DNA of 64,000 nt from Xylogone sp. PMI_703. Lineage: Eukaryota; Ascomycota; Leotiomycetes. The translations under genes and the position numbers were made by a program. Location of the stretch: contig JAJTUQ010000001.1 of NCBI GenBank assembly GCA_021399445.1, positions 124,001 through 188,000 on the forward strand, read 5' to 3'. This document shows positions 56,145-64,000 of the stretch, in pieces (positions within the stretch are counted from its first letter, which is position 1; every line of letters starts with the position of its first letter). Under the pieces are notes generated by a model. That model saw nothing but the letters and a program-made list of their open reading frames with translations, had not been told where the DNA came from and did no database searches.

Positions 56145-58426
56145 ATGGACTCGGAGAAGGTGCACGAGCAGGAACAATCGCGTCCTGAGGATAGCAACGC
56201 ACAGGCTGAGATGGCATGGGTCGAGCCAGACCCCGATATGGAGGACGACGACTTCGACGACATGACCACGCCGCTCTCAAATATACGCTCTGCCTCGGGG
56301 CCTTTTCCCGGCCCTCGAGTCTATCGTCGTCCAATTCGTCGTCGCATCCATAATTCGTCCTCGTCCTCGAAGAACCATGCAGCAGCAGCTGCTGCGATCG
56401 CGCCCTCTCGTGCGACTAATGATGCCAGTGAATTACAACAGCAGCTCCCGGCGCAAGCTGCTCGTGACGATCTCACTTCAGCGTCGATGCCAGACGTTGA
56501 CATGCAAACGGATGAGGACAGCCCGGCTATTGCTGCTGCGGCATCATCCGGTCCAGCAACTGCCACCACTGACACCTGGCGTTCGCCGTCTGAGGCCGAG
56601 CTGGTCGACCAACGGATGCAATTCGAGCCACAGATTGAAGTTGATGACGAAGAGGAAATAGCAGACGAGGAGGATATCTTGTTGGATCCCAAACCCGAAC
56701 CGCTGGAAGATGAAGTTGATATGAGAGATCTGGAGGAACCTGCAATCCTCGACGAAGCTACAACAGCGTCACGCTCTTTGGCCTCGGTGGGCTTGTTCAA
56801 GCGGCCGCGTGGAAGACCGAGGAAGAATCCATTACCACCAGCGAGTGATGCCAAGGTCGTGAAGGGCAGATCGAAAACGGGATGCATCACCTGCAGGAAG
56901 CGGAAGAAGAAATGTGACGAGGCGAAGCCACGATGTAAGTTTGTTATGCACATATATCTTTTGATTTCTTTTTCCTTTCTTTCTCTTGTACATACACAAG
57001 CTCACTCATACATATAGGCAACAACTGCGAGAAGAATGCAGTTATATGTGAAGGCTATCACGAGAAGACCCTCTGGAGGAGCGGCAAGGAGAAGACAACC
57101 GAAGGTAAGAAGTCGTCTTCGTGGCTCACTCAGGCCAGCGCGGAGGCGTTGATGGCTGCATCACCCACAGCTGTCAAGCTGCGGAAGTTGAGTGCCCCTT
57201 CTCTGAACAAGCTTCCTCCCGTGATCCATGGCGTGGACACAGCTGTGGATAAATTCTTTTTCGAACATTACATCTATCGCTTGGCTTCCATTTTCACAGT
57301 TGAAGATGATGGACGTTGTGCTTTCAAAGACATGTTGTTGCCAATGGCAGTAGATCACTTGGGGCTTATGCATTCGATACTCGCCTTGTCCAGCAAGCAT
57401 ATGGATCATAGCGACCAACACGTGCTCGACTGGCTACGCGACCACCCAGATATCACAGCAGAGCATTTGAAGGAACGTTCTCAATTACATCACGACGAGG
57501 CATTGGAGGAGTTCAACCTAGACATCGAGAGAGAAGGCCAGAATAAAGATAAGAACACCATTATATCGGCGCGATATGGTCAAATGCTGTGTCGAGTTAT
57601 GCAGACCCTTGCCGAAGGAGAGCCGTCTGGTCAGCACCAGTTACACTTGCAGGGCTACCAACGCCTTATCAAAGAAAGCCCTCCAGAGGAAGGCCCTTTC
57701 CTCGATTTCATCAAAGAGTTCTTCCAGTATCATATCTTTGCTGATGAGATCATCTCCCTGCCAATACAGGGCCGCTCCCGTCTCGGGCTCACTGCCGATG
57801 ACATCCTGCACCCCTCCGACGCCCTAAGTGGTGACTCTGCTCGTCTGTTGGGTGTGACTGATGGCCTATTCTACTTCATGTCGAAGACAACCAGCATCCG
57901 CAATGTGATCCGCCAGAATATGCTTACTGGCAAAGACCCGGCAGTAGACTATAACTGCCTTTATCAAGCAGCAGAGATCGACTCCGGGATCCGAGTATGG
58001 GAGCCACCTCATCCGAAAGGCGACTCTCGTGACGTCGCAGGCTTGCTCTACAAGCAAATGATGTGGGTTTACCTCTTCCGCACAATCTACCCGCCGAAGA
58101 AATCCGACTGGAAGGTGGATGAGCGCATCAAGGAGGTCGTTGATGACGGTCTGAAGCTGCTTAAGCGCTTCCCAGCCGACGATCCAGCGCAGACACTGTT
58201 ACTCCTCCCTGCTTTTGTGATTGGATGTGCCGCCTTTGAAGAGAAACAGAGAGAGCCCATCCGTGAGGCGATTCACACAGTTAGGAACTACACGCGCCTG
58301 CGGAACTCGGATAATGCGCTTGCCCTGCTGGAGAGGGTCTGGGAACTTATGGATGCCAAGGACGAAAGAAGCTGGGATTGGCAGACCATTGCGCACGATA
58401 TGGGAATGGATTTCTTAGTTACTTGA
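56145..58426 (+). CDS. Zn2Cys6 regulator with AT-hook (Fungal_trans_2 type)
   Basis: Two exons, 56145-56934 and 57018-58426 (intron 83 nt inside the zinc cluster), give 732 residues. Residues 1-200 are acidic and low-complexity (poly-Ala, Asp/Glu runs), a likely activation region. An AT-hook core, PRGRP, sits at 221-225, next to the zinc cluster: Cys247-x2-Cys250-x6-Cys257-x6-Cys264-x2-Cys267-x6-Cys274 (CITCRKRKKKCDEAKPRC, then NNCEKNAVIC). The rest (VIHGVDTAVDKFFFEHYIYRL onward) matches the Fungal_trans_2/DUF3468 region of Pro1/RosA/NosA-like factors, many of which control sexual development; that role is inferred only from resemblance. The gene is intact and has a long gene-free upstream region. 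Confidence 0.9.
56935..57017 (+). other. Intron in the zinc-cluster exon
   Basis: GTAAGT donor splits the fourth Cys codon (T|GC); acceptor CATATAG. Removal completes the six-cysteine spacing. Confidence 0.9.
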
Positions 58427-60364
58427 GCAATGGCCCCGACCATGGGTACAATTCTTCTCATCATCGTTCACGACAGAGCCGTATTAGTCATCACGAAGCG
58501 TTTTAGCGAAGTCGACCTTTCAGCGACATCACATCGGGGATGATAATCCTGAGTTGGCAATAATCACACCCACACACGTCAAGCGAAGAAGAAAGCAATA
58601 TGTCTCGATTGATGGGGTCGGTCTCGCGCCATCCTTGACAATGTTCATTTCAGTCACCCCATATACTGCCGATATGGAGACACAACATATCGCTCCTCTC
58701 CGGAGTTCCTGCTTTCCATTCCACAACTCCAAGATAACCCATCATCAGATCGCAATTGGAATATACATTACCGTCTATATCCATGGGGCATGAAAATGCC
58801 CTTGAATGCATTGTCGGCACCTTCAATCGATAAACGCATATATACACCCCCCTCCAGTGACATTAGTTTTTCTATTCCCTTTCTTTGCGAAGTCGTCTCG
58901 CATGACTCTCCAAAACGGGGGTTTTCTTTTTGGGCAATGAAATAATACGTCCCGTTTCCTCTTTAGAGAGGAAGGGCTGTTTTTGGAAGGTGGCTTACTG
59001 ATTAAAAATCGTCTTTTTTTTCTTTACGCTGTAACACTTACGCTTCTCCTTTTGGCTATATCAGCTCTTCCCTCTCAATCCGTCACTGCTTTTATGCAGA
59101 ATTCTCGGACTTGCGCCTTCGAGCGCTCTCTGCTTGCTCCTGGGAGTTTTCTTTGGTTGGATACCCTCTCCCTAATATTTTGGGGTAGCTGTTGCTATTT
59201 TCCTTTTTCTATATACTCTACTTCAGATACGTATATATGGGGTACATACATTTGGGGGCGCACTCATGGGGACTACGTGGTGGAGGGTATCGGGAAGGGA
59301 GTGAGACGAACAGCGGAGTAGACAGGACATCGAGTTTCATTTGTTCCGAGTCAAATTCATGTGTAGAGGGTATCTAGGTTCCCGCAGGCCAAAAACCTTT
59401 TACTTTTGTGCCAGGATATATCACCACGAAAGTTACTACATTGCGCGATATTCAGGATTCAGCTTGCTGGCGCAATACAGCAAAGGCTAGAGGCTGGGGC
59501 AGTGCATGATGTGTAGGGAAGGATGAGGTCAATCAGTTCAAGGCCAATCGCACGTGAGCGGTAGATTCTAGACTTACTTCTCATCTACATAGGAACATGT
59601 ACAGAAGAAAAAATGAGCAACTCAAAAACCGTCAATATCCGTTTTGTTTCACTTTGGGCTTAACTTGGTTAATCCACCCGTGCTATGTAGCATTCCAATT
59701 CCGCCCCAATCACTGCTGCATAGTCCAGTACAGCCACTCAGCCTTATTAACCCTTCATCACTAATCACTCAATTCAACTCCCTACGGAGTATTCGCTTTT
59801 AACCTCAACGGTCTTCCGAATAGATTGCAAAAAGAGCCGAGCAACATCCCCTTTCAGTAATAAAATAAGCACCGTTATTCCTGCCCCCACCCTTTATGCA
59901 GCTCCACCAATACCATGAGTGCGAACACGCCTTCCCGCTGTTATGCTACAATACTGTTACCCGTGTGATATTATTTATGATAAGGCTGCGGCAGGGCGGC
60001 ATTGAAATTTTAATTGAAAGGCTTATTAATAAAGAGTTAAACACTTGGGGGCGGATTACTAACCGTCTATACCTTCCGTGCTTTGTGTATAGTAATACTT
60101 TACCGGAACATAGGGTGTTGGTAGCCCCGGTTTGTTGTTATCTCCGTGAAGATTTCGCTGTGCGGCGTGATTGGTGTTGTGTTTGAAGTGGTGGTGCTCT
60201 AGTTGTGTGATCTAACTTACTGGTTTGGTTTATGTATGATGTTGACTTGGTAATAGTAAATCATCGATTTATCCCTGAAGATAATTTAATGTGTAGGGTT
60301 AGGAGTTTAGTATTTGCTAGCTAAATAACGCCCGTTAGCAGGCTATATATTGAAGTCCACAAAG
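58427..60364. other. Intergenic, no gene
   Basis: Frames here are short. T-rich around 59010-59060 and 59160-59220. No motif found. Confidence 0.6.
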
Positions 60365-60810
60365 AGACGCCATTGCTGGAAAGGCGGAATACCTGACCAC
60401 TACGACCCATCCAGGCCGCAGAGCCCTTCTTTCTCCCTCAGACGAAACTCCCGCTTCCATCGATACTTCCTGGCATTGCTCCCTGCCAGTCCTGACTCAG
60501 AGAACACCAAACTTGCAGATCCAATAAGGCACCGGGACAACCTGTTGTGATCTCCTCTGATTGCTTGGGTTCCCGAGGCCAGGGTTGCCGTTGTTCTTCT
60601 TGCGATGGTACAAATGCCTGGCGCTTGAGTAGTCACGAAACAGAGCCGTCTAGATCCCTGTTATATGGTATAGGGATGGTGGACTCTGATTATAACTTCG
60701 GAGACATTCTATTCAGTATTGAGTCCTGGGACGACTTGATGCAAGAGGATATTGATATAAGGGAAATATTTGGTTTTGGTATGAGTGCAAATTGGGCCTC
60801 AGATGGCTAA
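60365..60810 (+). pseudogene. Broken gene tail, possibly of a regulator
   Basis: Three consecutive pieces in shifting frames look like one protein end: YLTTTTHPGRRALLSPSDE...WHCSLPVLTQR (to about 60507), TKLADPIRHRDNLL (to about 60550), then WRLSSHETEPSRSLLYGIGM...NFGDILFSIESWDDLMQED, ending in stop at 60808-60810. The acidic tail and short hydrophobic motifs resemble C-termini of fungal transcription factors, but no DNA-binding part is nearby. At least two frame changes make it a remnant. Confidence 0.5.
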
Positions 60811-61266
60811 TAAAACGTACTCTCATCCGGGGGGTAATATCAGTAGATCGGGTTTGATTTATAGCAGTACATGAATAGCGGCTTACATGCAAATAGCTTG
60901 GTCCAAAGAGAGGAAAAAACAAGATCCTGGCATATTTTCTTGATGCAAAGCCTTGAAATTTTTAAAATCTTTGTACCATAACGCGATTCATAAAGTCTTG
61001 GCGGCGTACCACGGTAAACATCACGTGATGATGTGTCTTCCAAGGAGAGAGCGAGGATGGTCAGGTGTCGCGTGACCTCCGCGTGACCTCCGTGTGACGT
61101 CACTCCAGATGCGACAAGATGACGACACTTGCTCGCTTTCCTGTTCTTGTTATATCTAGTCTCTCCTTCGCTCTGAAATGAGCATCATTCAGTTCTTCCT
61201 GAACACGCCCTTTCGATAAAGAGACAAAACTTTGGAGTCGTCGCTCACCACTCACCAACATACACA
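60811..61266. other. Promoter region of the small membrane protein
   Basis: Contains GCGTGACCTCC direct copies at about 61070-61090 and a TGACGTCA (CRE/ATF-like palindrome) at 61095-61102. No gene. Confidence 0.55.
61095..61102. promoter_or_regulatory. TGACGTCA, CRE/ATF-like site
   Basis: Perfect 8-bp palindrome bound by ATF/CREB-type bZIP factors in fungi; 165 bases before the start codon of the 61267 gene. Two GCGTGACCTCC words precede it. Confidence 0.5.
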
Positions 61267-61642
61267 ATGCTCTTCCAGCTCGCTCTTCTCTCTTTCCTCT
61301 CCTTGGTCGCAGGAGCTCCGGTTGATGCTATCCAAGCCGAATCTGTGCAGAATGCCTGGAAATATGGTACGGGCGGAGGTATCATCGGATTCATCGTTCT
61401 TATTCTCGATATAATCGTCTTTAGTAAGTGCTCATAGTCACGCACTAGGGTCTCATCGCATCACAAGATAAATCTAACACATCATGACAGTCGAAGTACT
61501 CCAGTCTACGCGCCCACCGCTGAAGAAAGTGCTATGGTGTCTATTGGTCTTCCTCTTCCCTATTGGGGGTCTCATTATTTACTATCTCTTCTCCAACCGT
61601 GAGGCACATAGAGGAAGCGGTGCATATGAGCCAATTGGTTAA
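61267..61642 (+). CDS. Small membrane protein with PLDc_N-like domain
   Basis: Two exons, 61267-61423 and 61491-61642 (intron 67 nt), give 102 residues. The first 17 residues are a signal peptide (LFQLALLSFLSLVAGA). Two membrane segments follow: GGGIIGFIVLILDIIVF and KKVLWCLLVFLFPIGGLIIYYLF. The EVLQSTRPPLKKVLW and FPIGGLIIYYLF blocks fit the phospholipase D-nuclease N-terminal domain, a two-helix module found alone in many fungi. No enzymatic residues are present; function unknown. Confidence 0.85.
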
Positions 61643-62025
61643 GCATGCCAAACGATTTCCACGTGGTGAAAGAGTTGCCTGGCTAGATACAAGATATGAA
61701 CGAGGGTTCTGTAGGGTTGGGGGTCTATCTCTTGAAAAATGCACTGTGTTGTAGCACCAAGGCCCTATTCATCAAGCTCCCATTGTCCTATCGTCGGATT
61801 ATGGTCGTTCATTGTGCTTGGATCCTAACTGGAGAGTTTCGTCTCTCAACGTCTATATATTACTAGTACTGGTTCGAAAATTCATGGTATGTAGCTGAGA
61901 TACAAAATATACGGCCAAAGTACACAATTATCAGGCTTTTCGTCTATTGTATATGCAAGTACAAGACAAGCTCAATTACGGTAAATCCGCGACCACATAT
62001 TTAACTATGCAATGGGAAATCCATC
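61643..62025. other. Shared 3' region of two convergent genes
   Basis: 383 bases between stops; no gene seen. Confidence 0.6.
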
Positions 62026-63132
62026 TTAAAGTCTCGCAGTCACCTCATGTACTCGAAGCCTTTTTGAGTTGATCTCTTTGAGAGTAGCACATCCTGACAA
62101 GCCCATGCATATTTTCAATTCCTCTCTCAGAATCTCCAGCATCAGCTCTACCCCCTGTTGTCCCTTATACGCTAAGCCCCAAAGAACGGGCTGCCCAACC
62201 CAGACGAAATCTGCACCAAGAGCTATAGCTCGGAATATATCACCACCTCGCCGGATGCCACCATCCAAGTGAATGGGTATCGCCCCTTTGACTGCAGCAG
62301 CAATCTCCGGCAGAGCATCCAAGGTGGCCACACATCCGTCTAGCTGGCGACCTCCATGGTTGCTTATGATGATGCCGTCGACCTTGTGCTTGACTGCTAG
62401 CGTTGCATCCTCTGCCGTCAAGATGCCTTTGAGCCAGATCTGCATCTTGGTATTCTGCCGGAGCCAGGGAATGATGTCTTCCCACACCAGGCCGGAATCT
62501 ATGGTGAGATCTGCTGTGGAAGCAGTGTCATTGGCCAGTTGCGAGCCAAAGCTGATGGCCCGGAGGAACCTGGGCATGAGCGGACGATTGCGAATCTCAG
62601 CGATGCGCTTGCCAACGTAGGGGGTGTCCACCGTCAGCATGACGGCTTCGTAGCCTGCCTGCTCCACCCGACGCAGCACTTCCTTGGTACTGTTTCGATC
62701 GTTGAAGATATAAAGCTGGAAAAACCTGACAGCGATGCTGCCCGCAGCTTTGACCTGGTCGGGAGAACACACCTCTGCAGGGGAGTGGCCCAGGATGGTT
62801 CCCATCGAGACGCCCATCACAGTTCCAAGCGCCTGGGCGGCCCGGGCCGTTGCAGCCTCACCATCTGGGTGAGCCATCTTATGCCACCCGGAGGGAGCAA
62901 TGCCAACGGGAATCTTGACATGCTGGTCCAGCACTGTGGTCGACATGTCGATATCCCGGACGTTGCGTAAAACTCGAGGCCTGATTCGATACCTGTTGAA
63001 GGCTAATGCATTTTCTCGAATTGTCAGGTTCTCCCCGGCACCATTGGACCAATAGTCGCGGGTAATCTTGTCGACTCTTTTCAGAGCCACTTCCTCCAGA
63101 TCTGCGAGGGTCAGTATTGCATCAGCTGCCAT
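62026..63132 (-). CDS. FMN-dependent alpha-hydroxy acid oxidase/dehydrogenase
   Basis: Oxidises a 2-hydroxy acid (glycolate, lactate or similar) to the 2-oxo acid with bound FMN. One exon, 368 residues, the usual length of single-domain glycolate/lactate oxidases. The active-site block SNHGGRQLDG is present with its catalytic His and Arg, as are IPVGIAPSGWHKMAHPDGE, FFQLYIF, LTVDTPYVGKR and the phosphate loop LDGGIRRGGDIFRAIALGAD. No cytochrome b2 domain precedes it, so it is not a flavocytochrome b2. It ends in ARL, a fair PTS1, suggesting a peroxisomal, oxygen-using enzyme. Divergent with a sugar-transporter-like gene. Confidence 0.92.
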   Translation of the reverse strand: MAADAILTLADLEEVALKRVDKITRDYWSNGAGENLTIRENALAFNRYRIRPRVLRNVRDIDMSTTVLDQHVKIPVGIAPSGWHKMAHPDGEAATARAAQALGTVMGVSMGTILGHSPAEVCSPDQVKAAGSIAVRFFQLYIFNDRNSTKEVLRRVEQAGYEAVMLTVDTPYVGKRIAEIRNRPLMPRFLRAISFGSQLANDTASTADLTIDSGLVWEDIIPWLRQNTKMQIWLKGILTAEDATLAVKHKVDGIIISNHGGRQLDGCVATLDALPEIAAAVKGAIPIHLDGGIRRGGDIFRAIALGADFVWVGQPVLWGLAYKGQQGVELMLEILREELKICMGLSGCATLKEINSKRLRVHEVTARL

Positions 63133-63644
63133 GTTGCCTCTCCCTTCCTCCAGATCACAAATTCCTGATGAAATGACAGACGATATTCTGAAAGGCTAAA
63201 TAGCATGTGCTGGGGAGCCCCTCACCGTATCATCTCCGGAGAGGAGCCTTGTGCTCAATTGCTGGAAAAAGGGAAAGTAGGCACTTAATCCATTCAGCTC
63301 CTATCCATGGCTAACTGCAAACTACTCGACCACTTAAACGTGGCAGGGTGCAGGCGGAACTTGGGCGGAGACAATTGCCCGTTTCGTACTGCGCGGGGAG
63401 CTGGATCAGCCATCGCTTCCGAAGCAGGAAACGAGTTGCGCGCACTCGATCCATGGCTTTGGGTCCTTGAGAATCCGGGGTAATTCTGGGGCTGGAGTAT
63501 GGGGACGGCGATAGAGAGGCTGATGTATGTATATCTTCCTACCCCCTGTGCAGCTCATAGAAGAGGATCCCAAACTTCATACACTCTATCTTTCATCCTC
63601 CAAGAAGCAAGAATCCCCAGAGGCAGGCAAGCAAGTAGGGCAAC
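63133..63644. promoter_or_regulatory. Divergent promoter with CreA-like sites
   Basis: 512 bases between the oxidase and transporter starts. CreA-type SYGGRG words: GCGGGG at 63393-63398 and CTGGGG at 63486-63491. Carbon repression of the transporter is a fair inference, not shown. Confidence 0.5.
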
Positions 63645-64000
63645 ATGGGAGCTGCCGACCACAACGCCTCGGCCCAAGAGCCTGTTGGACTGGATAGGCT
63701 TGAGTCGCACAAGGTCGAAATCGATGTTAAACACTACGAGAATGCGGCTAATGAGGCGACTGACTTGGAGCACAGCATTTCGGTCAGGGAAGCCTTCAAG
63801 ATGTATCCCATGGCGGCCATATGGTCGGTGCTCTTCTGTGTCTGCATCATCATGGACGGCTATGACTCGGATCTCATCACCAATTTATACGGCTTACCCT
63901 CATTCAAGCGCAAGTACGGCTTCCTGTTCCAAGGAGAGTACTACGTTTCAGCACCGTGGCAAACAGCCTTCGCCATGAGCTCGCCCGTGGGACGCGTCCT
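63645..64000 (+). CDS. MFS sugar transporter (alpha-glucoside type), 3' end outside window
   Basis: 118 codons to the window edge with no stop. A hydrophilic N-terminus of about 55 residues leads to the first membrane helix (AAIWSVLFCVCIIMDGYD), then a loop ending SFKRKYGF and a second helix start, WQTAFAMSSPVGRVL. MDGYD at the end of helix 1 and W-Q-x-A-x-x-M-x-x-P are typical of fungal SP-family maltose/alpha-glucoside H+ symporters. Substrate is inferred from that subgroup only. Confidence 0.85.
   Translation, partial: MGAADHNASAQEPVGLDRLESHKVEIDVKHYENAANEATDLEHSISVREAFKMYPMAAIWSVLFCVCIIMDGYDSDLITNLYGLPSFKRKYGFLFQGEYYVSAPWQTAFAMSSPVGRV

Noticed and set aside
1..64000. Secondary-metabolite gene cluster
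   Set aside because: No polyketide synthase, peptide synthetase, terpene cyclase or dimethylallyl transferase is present; esterase, methyltransferase and PhyH alone are not enough.

Overview
The window is nuclear DNA of a filamentous ascomycete (Pezizomycotina). Its genes are monocistronic on both strands and cut by short GT-AG introns of about 47-109 nt. It holds Zn2Cys6 regulators, peroxisomal and mitochondrial targeting signals, and worn LTR and LINE retroelements. The genus cannot be set from sequence alone. All calls rest on reading translations and splice sites by eye; no database search was run.

Layout. 1-2649: 5'-cut type-B carboxylesterase and a class I methyltransferase. 2650-4826: AT-rich repeat debris with a GC-rich hairpin island. 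4827-10886: GH31 alpha-glycosidase and Fig4-type phosphoinositide phosphatase. 10887-13866: a broken conserved fungal gene and an LTR remnant. 13867-22791: a metabolic block of peroxisomal acyl-CoA ligase (C-terminal SKL), mitochondrial methylmalonate-semialdehyde dehydrogenase, a PhyH-type dioxygenase and a divergent Zn2Cys6 regulator. The PhyH/regulator intergenic region carries CCG-N4-CGG palindromes. 22792-32760: accessory zone with a large broken secreted multidomain gene (spherulin-4-like plus Fn3), an intact DUF7730-like gene and a decayed secreted metallopeptidase. 33521-40235: mitochondrial SCOT, an SDR remnant, a solo LTR with perfect 5-bp target duplication, and a mitochondrial Fe-S L-serine dehydratase. 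40754-46854: alpha/beta-hydrolase pseudogene, LINE remnant, an intact conserved protein of unknown function, an LTR remnant and an SDR. 46855-56144: 9.3 kb with no convincing gene. 56145-58426: AT-hook plus Zn2Cys6 regulator. 60365-64000: broken gene tail, a two-TM PLDc_N-like protein, an FMN 2-hydroxyacid oxidase (C-terminal ARL), and the start of an MFS sugar transporter in divergent orientation.

Together, the intact enzymes centre on short-chain acyl-CoA, branched-chain amino acid, ketone body, serine and hydroxyacid metabolism across peroxisome and mitochondrion. The spacers hold at least six broken genes. The premature stops located in them are TAG or TAA, which fits CpA-to-TpA decay of the RIP type. 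I did not find a convincing new multi-gene system. The best leads are the PhyH/regulator pair with its palindromes, the long gene-free tract before the AT-hook regulator, and the broken spherulin-4/Fn3 gene.
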